Below, piece by piece: positions 40,793 through 53,600 of a stretch of DNA of 59,210 nt. Positions within the stretch are counted from its first letter, which is position 1, and every line of letters starts with the position of its first letter. Source of the stretch: Mycolicibacillus koreensis (GTDB taxonomy: Bacteria; Actinomycetota; Actinomycetes; Mycobacteriales; Mycobacteriaceae). The notes below the pieces were generated by a model. The model was not told the DNA's origin. It made no database searches and saw only the letters and a program-made list of their open reading frames with translations. The translations under genes were made by a program, and so were the position numbers. The stretch spans positions 1 through 59,210 of the forward strand of contig NZ_NCXO01000025.1 in NCBI RefSeq assembly GCF_002104795.1, read 5' to 3'.

Positions 40793-41707
40793 ATGCCCGC
40801 ACGGCCACCGAGACCGGCCCGACTGGTGGCGATCGGGTTCGCCGCAGTCCTTCTCGGCGGCTGTGGGGCGCCCGGCGTGGCCGCCACCCCACCGGCGGGC
40901 CCGTCGCAGCCGCGAGTCCACTTCGTCACGCCGCTGGCCACCGCGATCGCACCGGCCCCGCAGGTGCCGTTCGGGCTGCCCAACCCGGCGCTCGACGGTG
41001 TCGCCGAACGGATCGGCGAGGCCACCGACGCCGCCGCGGCCCGCGGTGCCCAGATCTCGGTGACCGTGCTGGACCGCTCCACCGGCCAGATGCTGTCCAA
41101 CGACACCGCGACCACGATGGCGATCGCCTCGGTGGCGAAGCTGTTCATCGCCGACGATGTGCTGCACAGCGGGCCGCTGGCCCCCGAGGACCGTGCCCAG
41201 CTCGACGCCATGCTGCGGTCCTCCGACGACAACGCCGCCGAGGATTTCTGGAACCGCAACGGCGGCGACGCGATCATCACCCGGGTGGCCGGGCGCTACG
41301 GATTGGGCGCCACCACACCGGGCTTCGACGGCCGGTGGTGGAACACCGTCAGCACCGCGACCGATCTGGTCCGCTACTACGACATGTTGCTCAGCGGATC
41401 CGGGGGGCTGACGGTGAGCGAGGCCAACATCATCGTGGACAACCTCGCCCAATCCACGCCCACCGGGATCGACGGCTACCCGCAGCGGTTCGGTATCCCC
41501 GACGGTCTGTTCGCCGAGCCGGTCGCGGTCAAGCAGGGCTGGATGTGTTGTGTGGGCGCGGACTGGATGCACCTGTCGACCGGGGTGATCGGCCCGGACC
41601 GGCGCTACGTGATGGCGATCGGGGCGTTGCAGCCCGGCGACGACGCGACCGCGCGGGCCACCATCACCGACGCGGTGGCCACGATCTTCCCCACCGGGCG
41701 GATTTAA
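40793..41707 (+). CDS. lppW: Lipoprotein with beta-lactamase-like fold (LppW)
   Basis: The 304-residue protein has a lipoprotein signal peptide ending in LLGGC (Cys24). A serine-hydrolase/beta-lactamase-like domain follows ([23 protein letters not shown]). The SxxK serine appears to be present as SVAK. An enzymatic activity is unproven. GAGGAGGAG precedes ATG 40793. It converges on trmD with overlapping stop codons. Confidence 0.88.
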   Translation: MPARPPRPARLVAIGFAAVLLGGCGAPGVAATPPAGPSQPRVHFVTPLATAIAPAPQVPFGLPNPALDGVAERIGEATDAAAARGAQISVTVLDRSTGQMLSNDTATTMAIASVAKLFIADDVLHSGPLAPEDRAQLDAMLRSSDDNAAEDFWNRNGGDAIITRVAGRYGLGATTPGFDGRWWNTVSTATDLVRYYDMLLSGSGGLTVSEANIIVDNLAQSTPTGIDGYPQRFGIPDGLFAEPVAVKQGWMCCVGADWMHLSTGVIGPDRRYVMAIGALQPGDDATARATITDAVATIFPTGRI

Positions 41708-42393
41708 TCGCGGTACAGGTCCGGGCGGCGCCGCCGGGTGCGCGCGCGTGATTCCTCCCGGCGCCACGCCTCGATCCGGGCGTGGTCGCCGGAGAGCAGC
41801 ACCTCCGGCACATCGAGTCCGCGCCAGCTGGCGGGCCGGGTGTAGCTGGGACCCTCCAGCAAGCCGTCCCGTCCCGGTGAATGCGAATCATCATGGTGCG
41901 ACAGCGGATTGCCCAGCACGTCCGGCAGCAGCCGCAGCACCGCCTCGATCATCACCAGGGTCGCCGATTCCCCTCCGGCCAGCACATAATCACCGATCGA
42001 CACCTCGGCGACACGCATCCGCCGGGCAGCATCCTCGGCCACCCGGGCGTCGATGCCCTCGTAACGCCCGCAGGCGAACACCAGATGCGACTCGCCGGCC
42101 CACCGGCGCGCGGTGTCCTGGGTGAACAGCTCACCGGCCGGGGTCGGGATCACCAGCAGCGTGTTCGGGCCGCACACGTCGTCGAGTGCGGCACCCCACA
42201 CCGGGGCCTTCATCACCATCCCCGGCCCGCCCCCGTAGGGAGTGTCGTCGACCGAGCGGTGCACATCGTGGGTCCAGCGACGCAGGTCATGCACCTGCAG
42301 ATCCACCCGCCCGGACTGAATCGCCTTGCCCGGCAAGGACTGGTGCACGGGTTCAAGGTAGCCGGGAAAGATCGTGACGACGTCGATACGCAT
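41704..42393 (-). CDS. trmD: tRNA (guanine37-N1)-methyltransferase
   Basis: The 229-residue SPOUT enzyme has the N-terminal [13 protein letters not shown], the [14 protein letters not shown] motif and the trefoil-knot core [19 protein letters not shown]. It methylates G37 to prevent frameshifting. It lies four bases downstream of rimM in the rpsP-khpA-rimM-trmD operon. Confidence 0.97.
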   Translation of the reverse strand: MRIDVVTIFPGYLEPVHQSLPGKAIQSGRVDLQVHDLRRWTHDVHRSVDDTPYGGGPGMVMKAPVWGAALDDVCGPNTLLVIPTPAGELFTQDTARRWAGESHLVFACGRYEGIDARVAEDAARRMRVAEVSIGDYVLAGGESATLVMIEAVLRLLPDVLGNPLSHHDDSHSPGRDGLLEGPSYTRPASWRGLDVPEVLLSGDHARIEAWRREESRARTRRRRPDLYRD

Positions 42394-42397
42394 CGTG

Positions 42398-42958
42398 TCA
42401 GGCCGGATCCAGCAATCCGTCGGGCGGGTCGATGGTGATCACCCCGTCCTCGAGACGCACCTCGGTGACGATTGCGGCCACGAACGGCACGAGCACCTCG
42501 CCGACGGCGCTGTCGCCGGCCCCGCCGGCCCCGCCGGCGTCTTCGCCGGTGCGTACCGTGAGCACCTCGCCGGCACCGGTGTGCAGGACATCGGTGACCG
42601 TACCGACCGCATCCCCGGAGACGGTGCACACCCGCAGCCCGACCAACTGGTGGTCGTAGTACTCGTCGGGGTCGTCGATCGGCGGCAGCGCCGCGGTGTC
42701 GACCAGCAGCAGCGACCCTCGCAGCGCGTCGGCGCCGTCACGGTCATCGACGCCGACAACCCGCAGCAGCAGGCGGGCACCATGGTCGCGGACGGTCTGC
42801 ACCACCACCTCGCGGCGCGACGAACGGTCCCGTGGATCGGCGGCCTGCAACCGCTCACCGGGGGCGAAACGGCCCCGCGGGTCATCGGTGCGCACCTCGA
42901 CCACCATCTCACCGGTGACCCCGTGGGCCTTGACCACCCGGCCGACCACCACCTGCAT
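42398..42958 (-). CDS. rimM: 16S rRNA processing protein RimM
   Basis: The 186-residue protein has the two-barrel RimM layout: [20 protein letters not shown] at the start, RGSLLLV, and the PRC-barrel part with [15 protein letters not shown] short Gly/Ala insertion ([15 protein letters not shown]) breaks the second barrel and is probably a loop expansion. RimM binds S19 and helps 30S maturation. Confidence 0.95.
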   Translation of the reverse strand: MQVVVGRVVKAHGVTGEMVVEVRTDDPRGRFAPGERLQAADPRDRSSRREVVVQTVRDHGARLLLRVVGVDDRDGADALRGSLLLVDTAALPPIDDPDEYYDHQLVGLRVCTVSGDAVGTVTDVLHTGAGEVLTVRTGEDAGGAGGAGDSAVGEVLVPFVAAIVTEVRLEDGVITIDPPDGLLDPA

Positions 42959-42969
42959 GGCGCTGGGCG

Positions 42970-43212
42970 CTACCGGTCGGTGTCCACCACGTCGACGCGG
43001 ATCCCACGGCCACCGATACCGGCCACCAGCGTGCGCAGCGCGGTGGCGGTGCGCCCACCGCGGCCGATGACCTTGCCGAGATCATCGGGGTGGACGTGGA
43101 CCTCCACCGTGCGGCCGCGCCGGTTGGTCAGCAAATCGACGTGAACGTCATCGGGGTTGTCGACGATCCCGCGGACCAGGTGTTCGACGGCGTCGACGAC
43201 GACTGCGCTCAT
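42970..43212 (-). CDS. khpA: KH-domain RNA-binding protein KhpA
   Basis: The 80-residue protein is a single KH domain with the loop [18 protein letters not shown]. It is the standard neighbour of rpsP in actinobacteria and firmicutes and binds structured RNA, probably with KhpB. It starts at ATG 43212, nine bases after rpsP. Confidence 0.94.
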   Translation of the reverse strand: MSAVVVDAVEHLVRGIVDNPDDVHVDLLTNRRGRTVEVHVHPDDLGKVIGRGGRTATALRTLVAGIGGRGIRVDVVDTDR

Positions 43213-43220
43213 CGGGGCAC

Positions 43221-43703
43221 TCAGCTCTCGGTCTTCTCGGCGGCGTCGGTGGTCTCGGCGGGCTTCTCCGCAGCCTCCTCGGCCTTGTCGGCCTTAGCGT
43301 CCTTGTCGGCCTTGGCGGTCTTCTTTTTCTTCGGGGTGGCGGCCTCGGTGGTCGGTGCCCCGTCGGCTTCGGCCAGCGCCGCGTTGAACAGGTCGAGCTT
43401 GCTCGCCTTGGGCTCCTTGACCTTGAGGGTGCCCTCGGCGCCGGGCAGACCCTTGTGCTTCTGCCAGTCGCCGGTGATCTTGAGCAGTTTGAGCACCGGC
43501 TCGGTGGGCTGGGCCCCGACCGACAGCCAGTACTGGGCGCGCTCGGAGTCGATCTCGATCAGGCTCGGCTCCTCCTTCGGGTGGTAGCGGCCGATGATCT
43601 CGATGGCGCGGCCATCGCGGCGGGTGCGCGCGTCGGCGACAGCGATGCGGTACTGGGGGTTACGGATCTTGCCCAGCCGGGTGAGCTTGATTTTCACAGC
43701 CAT
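43221..43703 (-). CDS. rpsP: 30S ribosomal protein S16
   Basis: The 160-residue protein has the S16 core in residues 1-95 ([33 protein letters not shown]). An added 60-residue tail follows, rich in Lys, Ala and Glu ([19 protein letters not shown]), much longer than in E. coli but usual for mycobacteria. ATG 43703 is the correct start. It is first gene of the rpsP-khpA-rimM-trmD operon. Confidence 0.96.
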   Translation of the reverse strand: MAVKIKLTRLGKIRNPQYRIAVADARTRRDGRAIEIIGRYHPKEEPSLIEIDSERAQYWLSVGAQPTEPVLKLLKITGDWQKHKGLPGAEGTLKVKEPKASKLDLFNAALAEADGAPTTEAATPKKKKTAKADKDAKADKAEEAAEKPAETTDAAEKTES

Positions 43704-43883
43704 GATGCGGCGATACTCCTCGTGGGTGTCACGCTGCAATTCAGCGATCAGGGCGGGAGTGCCCGGATCCGGTTTTGCCTCGCGTGTGTGACTGCCGGCC
43801 AAGCACCCGAAACCTCGGGCGGGTCGCCCGACAGACAGCGCTGAATTCTGCCATAACCGCACGCCCACCCGGTAATCGACCAG

Positions 43884-45233
43884 TTAGACGCCCAACACCA
43901 GCTTCGCGATGAGGAAGTACACCAACAGCCCGGTGGCGTCGACGAAGGTGGAGATGAACGGATTGGAGAACACCGCCGGGTCCGCACGGATGGCGCTGGC
44001 CAACAGCGGCATGCTGCCGCCGACGGTGGCGGCCATGGTGCACACGCTGAGCAGCGACAACCCCAACACCGCTCCCAGCGAGACGTCGTAGACGACGGTG
44101 GCCAGCAGAAACGCCACACTGCCCAGCAGCAGCCCCAGCGACAGCCCCACCCGGAACTCCCGGGCCACCACTTTGGCGATGTCGCGGGACCCGATATCGC
44201 CGAGCGCCAACGCGCGGGTGACGGTGGTCGCCGCCTGGTTGCCGGTGTTGCCGCCGGTGCCGATCAGCAGCGGCACGAACAGCGCCAGCGCCACCACCTG
44301 GCTCAGGGTGGCCTCGAACACCGACAGCACCTGCACGGTCAGGGTGGCGCCGACGGCGAGAACCAGCAGCCACACCACCCGGCCGCGCACCAGGTTGCGC
44401 ACCGGGTTGGTCAGGTACGGCTGGCGCAGCGGTTCGGTACCACCGGCGCGCGCCTGGTCCTCGGTTTCGGCGGTCTCCAGGATCCGCAGCGCGTCGTCGA
44501 CGGTGAGGATGCCCACCAGGCGTGATTCGTTGTCGACCACCGGCAGCACCAGCGCCTTGAGGTCGGCACAGCGCCGGGCCGCGTCCTCGGCGTCGTCGGT
44601 GGCCCGTACCGGATAGGCGCGTTCCATCAGGTCGCTGATGCGCGTCTGCGGATCCGCACCCATCAACTCCCGCAGGCTGACCACCCCGACCAGGGTGCGA
44701 TGGTCATCGGTGACCGGCAGGATGTAGACGGTCTCCGCGTCGACGAGATGCCGCGACACCCGCGACAATGCCACTTCAGCGGTCGAATCAGCGCGCACCG
44801 CAACGAATTCCGGGCTCATCCGGCGTCCGATCGACCCCTGCGGGTAGCCCAGGATGCTGGCGGTCATCTCGCGTTCCCGCCACGGCAGACCCTGCATCAA
44901 CCGGCGCGCAACCTTGGCGGGCAACTCGTCGAGCAGCTCAACCCGGTCGTCGGGGTCCATCTCGGCGAACAGTGCTGCGACGTCGTCGTTCTGCAGGCCG
45001 CCGAGCAGGTCACTTTGCAGGCTCGCGTCGAGGTCTTCGAACACCTCCAGCGCCTGCTCCTTGGAGAGCAGCCGGTAGAGCACGGCGCGCTGCGTGCCGT
45101 CCAATCGCTCCAGCACTTCGACGATCTCGGTCGATCCCAGGGGGCGCACGGCGGTGGTCACCGCCGGCAAATCACGGTCGTCGAGGCTGCGTTCGATGGT
45201 TTTCGTCACCGCCTCGCGGTTCCAGTCCTGCAT
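43884..45233 (-). CDS. mgtE: Magnesium transporter MgtE
   Basis: The 449-residue protein has the MgtE order: N-terminal superhelical domain (LLGGLQNDDVAALFAEMDPD, ELPAKVARRLMQGL), two CBS domains (about 135-250) and five membrane helices with the selectivity motif GTGGNTGNQA. The cytoplasmic domains close the channel when Mg2+ is plentiful. ATG 45233 is chosen over the upstream in-frame start. In M. tuberculosis mgtE is elsewhere (Rv0362). No M-box was seen in the 78 bases upstream. Confidence 0.94.
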   Translation of the reverse strand: MQDWNREAVTKTIERSLDDRDLPAVTTAVRPLGSTEIVEVLERLDGTQRAVLYRLLSKEQALEVFEDLDASLQSDLLGGLQNDDVAALFAEMDPDDRVELLDELPAKVARRLMQGLPWREREMTASILGYPQGSIGRRMSPEFVAVRADSTAEVALSRVSRHLVDAETVYILPVTDDHRTLVGVVSLRELMGADPQTRISDLMERAYPVRATDDAEDAARRCADLKALVLPVVDNESRLVGILTVDDALRILETAETEDQARAGGTEPLRQPYLTNPVRNLVRGRVVWLLVLAVGATLTVQVLSVFEATLSQVVALALFVPLLIGTGGNTGNQAATTVTRALALGDIGSRDIAKVVAREFRVGLSLGLLLGSVAFLLATVVYDVSLGAVLGLSLLSVCTMAATVGGSMPLLASAIRADPAVFSNPFISTFVDATGLLVYFLIAKLVLGV

Positions 45234-45311
45234 CCGTTGATCCCCTGCCCTGTGCCGTCGGCGACTCCGTCGATTGAACACGATCGCGCCACCACGTTAG
45301 GCTCGGCGTCC

Positions 45312-46202
45312 GTGCGCACCCTTGCCGTGTTGTTCGCCTCACTGACCATTGCGCTGACGAGTCCGTTAGCGAGCCTAGGCCTCGCACCGGCGGCGTGGGC
45401 GGACACCGCGGTTCAGCCGCCCGGCACCGCCGCGGTCCCCGACGGCCCGGCACCGAACTGGCTGATCGCCGACCTCGACAGCGGACAGGTGTTGGCGCAG
45501 CGCAACGGCGACGCCGTGCGACCGCCGGCCAGCACGATCAAGGTGCTGTTGGCGCTGACCGCCCTCAACGAGGTGCCCCTGGACGCCACCGTGGTGGCCA
45601 CCCCCGCCGACACCGACGTCGAGTGCAACTGTGTGGGGATCGTGCCCGGACGCAGCTACAGCGCCCGCCAGTTGCTCGACGGGATGCTGTTGGCCTCCGG
45701 CAACGACGCGGCCACCACGATGGCCGACCTGCTCGGCGGATATGACACGGCGGTCGCCAAGATGAACGCCACCGCCGCCGCCCTGGGCGCCACCCACACC
45801 CATGCCGCCACCCCCTCGGGGCTTGACGGGCCCGGCGGGTCGGGGGCGACCACACCGCGGGACCTGGCGGTGCTGTTTCGTGCCGCGCTGGCCAACCCGG
45901 TGTTCGCCGGGATCGTCGCCTCACCCACCGCGTCGTTTCCCGGTGAGAACGGCCCGATCACGCTGGTCAACACCAACGAGTTGCTGGGGCGCTATCCGGG
46001 GGCGCTCGGCGGCAAGACCGGATTCACCAACGCCGCCAAGAAAACCTACGTCGGCGCCGCCGCCCGCGATGGGCGCCGGCTGGTCGTCGCGATGATGTAC
46101 GGGTTGATCCACGAGGGTGGGCCCACCTACTGGGATCAGGCGGCGGCGCTGCTGGACTGGGGTTTCGCCCAGGACCCGCAGGCATCGGTCGGCCAGCTTT
46201 AG
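45312..46202 (+). CDS. dacB2: D-alanyl-D-alanine carboxypeptidase
   Basis: The 296-residue secreted low-molecular-mass PBP has a signal peptide (to about residue 30, PAAWA-DT) and the three active-site motifs Ser74-TIK, Ser129-Gly-Asn and Lys235-Thr-Gly. It trims the terminal D-Ala of peptidoglycan stem peptides. GTG 45312 gives the signal peptide. It corresponds to Rv2911 and diverges from mgtE. Confidence 0.94.
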   Translation: MRTLAVLFASLTIALTSPLASLGLAPAAWADTAVQPPGTAAVPDGPAPNWLIADLDSGQVLAQRNGDAVRPPASTIKVLLALTALNEVPLDATVVATPADTDVECNCVGIVPGRSYSARQLLDGMLLASGNDAATTMADLLGGYDTAVAKMNATAAALGATHTHAATPSGLDGPGGSGATTPRDLAVLFRAALANPVFAGIVASPTASFPGENGPITLVNTNELLGRYPGALGGKTGFTNAAKKTYVGAAARDGRRLVVAMMYGLIHEGGPTYWDQAAALLDWGFAQDPQASVGQL

Positions 46203-46227
46203 CCGATGCCGCCCGACCGGGCCGTGG

Positions 46228-47298
46228 TCACCGGAGCTGCCCGCGCAGGATGACCCGATCCGGCCGACTCAACACCGCCGCGCCCGAACGGGGGTCGCTG
46301 GCGTAGCAGACCAGGTCGGCCGGTGCGCCCGGCTCCAGGCCGGGCCGGCCCAGCCAGCTGCGCGCCGCCCAGCAGGCGGCGCCGAGCGCGTCGGTGGCGC
46401 TCATCCCCATCGCGGCCAGGGCGGCGACCTCGTCGGCGATGCGGCCGTGGCGCACCATGCCGCCGGCGTCGGTGCCGGCATAGATCGGCACCCCGGCTTC
46501 GCGCGCGGCGGCGATCCGCGGCCGGCAGCCGGCGTGCAGTGCCCGCATGTGGGCGGCGTAGGTGGGGTATTTGGTGGCCGAGTCGGCGATGCCGGGAAAG
46601 TTGTCGATGTTGATCAGCGTCGGCACCAGCGCCGTGCCGTGGGCGACCATCGCCTCGATGAGGTCGTCGGTGAGCCCGGTGCCGTGTTCGATGCAGTCGA
46701 TGCCGGCGTTGATCAACCCCGGCAGCGCCTCCTCGCCGAACACGTGGGCGGTGACCCGCGCCCCTTCGGCGTGCGCGGCGTCGATCGCGGCGCACAGGGC
46801 GGCGTCCGACCACAGCGGGGCCAGGTCCCCCACGGTGCGGTCGATCCAGTCCCCGACCAGTTTCACCCAGCCATCACCGGAGCGCGCCTGCTCGGCGACC
46901 ACCTCCGGCAGGCGGGCCTCGTCGTCGACGTCGATGCCCAGCCCGGGGATGTAGCGCTTGGTTTTGGCCAGGTGGCGCCCGGCGCGCAGGATCCGCGGCA
47001 GATCATCGCGGGCGTCGAGATGGCGGGTGTCGACGGGGACCCCGGCGTCGCGCACCAGCAGCACACCGGCAGCCCGTTCGGTCTCGGCCTGAGCCACCAG
47101 TTCCGCACCGGTCGCGGCGCCCCCGCCGTAGGCGATGCCGATGTGGCAGTGCGCGTCGACGAGCCCGGGAACGATCCACCCGCCGTCGAAGACGGTCGTC
47201 GCCCCGGCGATCGGGTCGGTGTGCAGCACCCCGTCGGCGATCCAGAACTCGACCGGGGTCTCCTCGGGCAGGGCAAGCCCGCGCACGTGCAGCACCAC
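46228..47298 (-). CDS. Metal-dependent amidohydrolase (Rv2915c-like)
   Basis: The 356-residue protein is a TIM-barrel amidohydrolase: GLVDAHCHIG (His50, His52), a possible carboxylated Lys in WVKLVGDW, VTAHVFGEEAL, CIEHGTGL and the catalytic Asp in YAGTDAGG. It resembles the imidazolonepropionase/prolidase-like branch; the substrate is unknown. It starts seven bases downstream of ffh. Confidence 0.9.
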   Translation of the reverse strand: MVLHVRGLALPEETPVEFWIADGVLHTDPIAGATTVFDGGWIVPGLVDAHCHIGIAYGGGAATGAELVAQAETERAAGVLLVRDAGVPVDTRHLDARDDLPRILRAGRHLAKTKRYIPGLGIDVDDEARLPEVVAEQARSGDGWVKLVGDWIDRTVGDLAPLWSDAALCAAIDAAHAEGARVTAHVFGEEALPGLINAGIDCIEHGTGLTDDLIEAMVAHGTALVPTLINIDNFPGIADSATKYPTYAAHMRALHAGCRPRIAAAREAGVPIYAGTDAGGMVRHGRIADEVAALAAMGMSATDALGAACWAARSWLGRPGLEPGAPADLVCYASDPRSGAAVLSRPDRVILRGQLR

Positions 47299-47305
47299 GG
47301 CCGGG

Positions 47306-48880
47306 TTATTTCTTGCCGGGGAACTTCAGCTTGGACAGATCGAAGTCGGCCAGCCCGGGCGGCAGCTCGTCGAGACCGGCCGGCATCTGCGACAGGTCCG
47401 GGAATCCGGCGGGCATGCCGGGCATGCCGGCACCCAGCGGGCCGCGGGCCTTCGGCGGGGTGGGGCCGCGCCGTTTGCCCTTTTTACCCTTGCCGCCCTT
47501 GGCTTTCCCGCTCTTGCGGGTCGCTGATTTGCGGCCCACGCCGGGGATGCCCATGCCGCCCATCATCGACGACATCATCTTGCGGGCCTCGAAGAACCGG
47601 TCGACGAGTTGGTTGACCTCGGTGACGGTGACCCCGGAGCCGTTGGCGATGCGCAGCCGGCGCGACGCGTTGATGATCTTCGGGTCGGCCCGCTCGGCCG
47701 GCGTCATGCCGCGGATGATGGCCTGCAGGCGGTCCAGTTGGCTGTCGTCGACGGCGGCCAGCGCGTCCTTCATCTGCCCGGCGCCGGGCAGCATGCCCAA
47801 CAGGTTGCCGATCGGACCCATCTTGCGGATGGCGAGCATCTGCTCGAGGAAGTCCTCCAGGGTCAGCTCACCGGTGCCGATCTTGGCGGCGGCCGCCTCG
47901 GCCTGCTCGGCGTCGAACACCTGCTCGGCCTGCTCGATGAGGCTGAGCACATCACCCATCCCCAGGATGCGGCTGGCCATCCGGTCGGGGTGGAAGACGT
48001 CGAAGTCCTCCAGTTTCTCCCCGGTGGAGGCGAACAGGATCGGCTCGCCGGTAACCTCCCGCACCGACAGGGCCGCACCACCGCGGGCGTCACCGTCGAG
48101 CTTGGTCAACACCACCCCGGTGAATCCGACCCCTTCGCGGAACGCGTCGGCGGTGGCGACCGCGTCCTGACCGACCATGGCGTCGAGGACGAACAGCACC
48201 TCATCGGGGGTGACCGCGTCACGGATGGCGGCGGCCTGGGCCATCATCTGCTCGTCGATACCCAGGCGCCCGGCCGTGTCGACGACGACCACGTCGAAGT
48301 GTTTGCTTTTCGCCTCGGCCAGTCCCGCGGCGGCGACCGCGACCGGGTCGCCGGGGGCAGTGTCGGCGGCGGCGGACTCCGCGGAGGTGCCTGGGTGCGG
48401 GGCGAACACCGCGACCCCGGCGCGCTCCCCGACGATCTGCAGTTGGTTGACCGCGCCGGGTCGTTGCAGGTCGCAGGCCACCAGCAGCGGGGTGTGGCCC
48501 TGCCCGCGCAGCCAGGCCGCCAGCTTGCCGGCCAGCGTGGTCTTACCGGCACCCTGCAGGCCGGCGAGCATGATCACCGTCGGCGGGGTCTTGGCGAACG
48601 TCAGCGCGCGGGTCTGCCCACCGAGGATGCCGATGAGCTCCTCGTTGACGATCTTGACGACCTGCTGGGCGGGGTTGAGCGCGCCGGAGACCTCCGCGCC
48701 CTTGGCCCGCTCTTTGATCCGGGCGATGAACGCGCGCACCACCGGCAGGGAGACGTCGGCCTCCAGCAGCGCCAACCGGATCTCCCGGGTGGTGGCGTCG
48801 ATGTCGGCGTCGGTGAGCCGGCCTTTACCGCGCAGGCCCTGCAGGGCCGACGTCAACCGGTCGGAGAGCGATTCAAACAC
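47306..48880 (-). CDS. ffh: Signal recognition particle protein Ffh
   Basis: The 524-residue GTPase has the N domain, Walker A GLQGAGKTT at 107-115, DTAGR, the TKLDGDARGG motif and a Met-rich M domain. The C-terminal 90 residues add a lysine-rich block (KSGKAKGGKGKKGKRRG) and a Met/Pro-rich tail ending KLKFPGKK. It targets nascent membrane proteins to FtsY. It starts at GTG 48880, 53 bases after the PII gene. Confidence 0.97.
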   Translation of the reverse strand: MFESLSDRLTSALQGLRGKGRLTDADIDATTREIRLALLEADVSLPVVRAFIARIKERAKGAEVSGALNPAQQVVKIVNEELIGILGGQTRALTFAKTPPTVIMLAGLQGAGKTTLAGKLAAWLRGQGHTPLLVACDLQRPGAVNQLQIVGERAGVAVFAPHPGTSAESAAADTAPGDPVAVAAAGLAEAKSKHFDVVVVDTAGRLGIDEQMMAQAAAIRDAVTPDEVLFVLDAMVGQDAVATADAFREGVGFTGVVLTKLDGDARGGAALSVREVTGEPILFASTGEKLEDFDVFHPDRMASRILGMGDVLSLIEQAEQVFDAEQAEAAAAKIGTGELTLEDFLEQMLAIRKMGPIGNLLGMLPGAGQMKDALAAVDDSQLDRLQAIIRGMTPAERADPKIINASRRLRIANGSGVTVTEVNQLVDRFFEARKMMSSMMGGMGIPGVGRKSATRKSGKAKGGKGKKGKRRGPTPPKARGPLGAGMPGMPAGFPDLSQMPAGLDELPPGLADFDLSKLKFPGKK

Positions 48881-48933
48881 GCCGCCAAGCCTAACGGCAT
48901 CGCCGCGGCGACGGCGGCGGCGCTACCCCGGCG

Positions 48934-50605
<1,672 letters not shown>

Positions 50606-50675
50606 CCGGCCATTGTTTCAGGCAGGCGCGGCGGCGACGCTGGGCCCCCGCGTCGCGGCGGGGCGCCGGTGGCCG

Positions 50676-53600
50676 CTACCCGGGGCTGCTGACCAGTTCC
50701 TGGCCGCGCATCCGCTGCGAGATCACCTGGGTGATGCCGTCGTTGCGCATGGTCACGCCGTAGAGCGCGTCGGCGATCTCCATCGTCGGCTTCTGGTGGG
50801 TGATGACGATCAGCTGCGAGCGGGCCCGCAGCATTTCGAACAGCGCCAGCAGTCGACGCAGGTTGGTGTCGTCGAGGGCGGCCTCCACCTCGTCCATGAT
50901 GTAGAACGGCGACGGCCGGGCCCGGAAGATCGCCACCAGCATCGCCACGGCGGTCAGCGATTTCTCGCCGCCGGACAGCAGCGAGAGGCGTTTGACCTTT
51001 TTGCCCGGCGGGCGGGCCTCCACCTCGATACCGGTGGTGAGCATGTCGTTCGGGTCGGTGAGCAGCAGCCGTCCCTCCCCGCCGGGGAACAGTGCGGCGA
51101 ACACGTCGCGGAACTCGCGTTCCACATCGGTGTAGGCCTCGGTGAACACCTGCAGGATCTTGGCGTCGACCTCGGCGACCACGTCGAGGAGGTCCTTGCG
51201 GGCGGCCTTGACGTCTTCGAGTTGGGTGGACAGGAAGTTGTAGCGCTCCTCCAGCGCGGCGAACTCCTCCAGCGCCAGCGGGTTGACCCGGCCCAACTCG
51301 GCGAGTTCGCGTTCCGCGCGTTTGGCCCGCCGCTCCTGGGTGGGCCGGTCGAACGGCATCGGGGCGGGCGCGCTGACCTGCTCGCCGCGCTCCCGGGCCT
51401 GCTCGTATTCGGCGATCTCCAGTTCGCTGGGCGGCAGCCCCACCTGGGGGCCGTACTCGGCGATGAGGTCCTGGCCGCTCATCCCGAACTGTTCGAGCAC
51501 CGACTCCTCGAGTTGCTCGATGCGCAGCGCGGCCTGCGCCTTGGCCATCTCGTCGCGGTGCAGCGCCTCGGTGAGCTCACCGATGCGGGTGTTCAGCGTG
51601 GCCACCTCGTCGCGCAGCCGGCCCAGCGCACCGGCACGCTGCTGACGGTCGGCGGCCAGCCGGTCGCGGTGGGCCGAGGCGGTGGCCACCACCGCCGCCA
51701 GCCGCTCGGCGAGCACCCGGCCGGCGTCGGCGACCGCGGCGGCGACGGCGGCGGCGTGGGCACGCGCGGCGCGGGCCTGCTCGGCGCGGCGGCGGGCCTC
51801 CCGTTCCGCGGCGGCCTGCCGGCGCAGCGACTCGGCCTGCCCGCGCACCGCGTGGGCGCGTTCCTCGGCGGTGCGCACCGTCAGCCGGGCCTCCACCTCG
51901 ACGCCGCGGGCGGCCTCGGTGGCCGCGGCGATCTGCTGACGGTCGCCCGGGTCGGCGGTGGCGACCGGCTCAGTGGTTTCGGCGTTGCGCAGCCGGGTCT
52001 CCAGGGCGCCGAGTTCCTCGACGGTGGCGGCGCGACGCGCCTCGAGTTCGTCGCGCTGGTGCAGTTGGCGCTGCCAGTCGTCCTCGGCGGTGCGGGCCTG
52101 CTGACCGAGCCGGCCGAGCTGGTCGTAGATCGCGGCGATCGCGGCGTCGGACTCCTTGAGCGCGGCCAGCGCCTGCTCGGCGGTGTCCTGACGGCTGGCC
52201 TGTTCGGCGACCGCACCGGAAAGCGCCGCTCCCAACTCGTTGACCTGCGCTTCGGCCTCGTCGAGCTGGGTGCGGGCCCGATCGATCTCGCTGGAGATCT
52301 CCAACGTCGACGGTTTGTGATCCGAGCCTCCGCTGACCCAACCGGCGCCGACGAGATCACCGTCGCGGGTCACCGCACGCAGCTGCGGGGTCGCGCCGAC
52401 CACCGCCAGCGCGGCCGTCAGGTCCGGGACCACGACCACGCCGGCCAACATCGCGGTCAGCGCGCCGCGCAGCCGGGCCGGGGCCTCGACAAGGTCACGG
52501 GCCCAGATGGCCTCGGCCGGGGCGTCGCGCTGCGGCTCGCCGGCCGGGGCCGGCCAGTCCCCCACCACGATCGCCGCGCGCCCGCCGTCGGTCTCCTTCA
52601 AGGCGGTCAACGCCGCCCCGGCGGTCTCGACGGTGTCGGCGGCGACCGCGTCGGCGGCGGCACCGAGCACCGCGGCCACCGCCGCCTCGAAGCCGGGCCG
52701 CACCTTGACCAGGGTGCCGATCGAGCCGAGCAGCCCACCGATCCCGGAGTCGTTCGCCAGCCACGAGGCGCCGTCCTTACGGTCGAGCCCGACGGTCAGC
52801 GCATCGATACGGGCCTGCAGGGAGGCCACCTCGCGTTCGGCGGCGCGCTCGGCGGTTTGCAGCTCCGCCACCCGCGCGTCGGCGACGCGCACCGCGGCCA
52901 CGCTGCGTTCGTGCTGCTCGTCGAGGCCTTCTTCGCCCTGATCGAGTTCGGTGACGCGGGCCTGGGCGGTCTCGAACTCCGCGTGGGCGGCCTCGGCGCG
53001 GGCGGCCGCCTCCTCGATGCGCGGGGCGAGGCGGGTGACGTTGTCGTCGATGGACTCCACCCGCGCGCGCATCGTCTCCACCTGCCCGGCCAGCCGGGCG
53101 AGCCCCTCCCGGCGGTCGGCCTCGGCGCGCACCGCGGCCAGGTGCGCCTGCTCGGCCTCGTGGGCCACCGTCTCCTGGGCGGTCAACGCGTCGCGCGCTG
53201 CGGTCAGCCGATCGCGGGCCTCGGCGAGCTCGGCGAGCAGCTGCTCCTCCCGGGCGGCGACCCGCTCGGCCTCGGCTTCCAGCTCCTCGGGTTCCGGGCC
53301 GGTGTGGGTGACCGGCTCCTGCTCCAGGTGTTGGGCGCGTTCGGTGGCGATACGCACGGTGGCGGCGACCCGCTCGGCCAGGGCGGAGAGCCCGAACCAG
53401 GTCTGCTGGGCAGCCTCGGCGCGCTCCGAGAGCCGCGCCAGGGTGGCTTCGTGGCCGGCCAGTTCCGCCGCCGCGGCCTCCAGCCGCCCCGCCGCCTCGT
53501 CGTGCTCGCGGCGCAGCGTCGCCTCGGTGGTGTTGGTGCCGTCGAACTCCGCCCTGCGGGCCACCAGGTCGTCGGCGGCCAACCGCAGCCGGGCATCGCG

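Noticed and set aside
45234..45311. M-box Mg2+ riboswitch upstream of mgtE
   Set aside because: The gap is only 78 bases and lacks the conserved M-box core.
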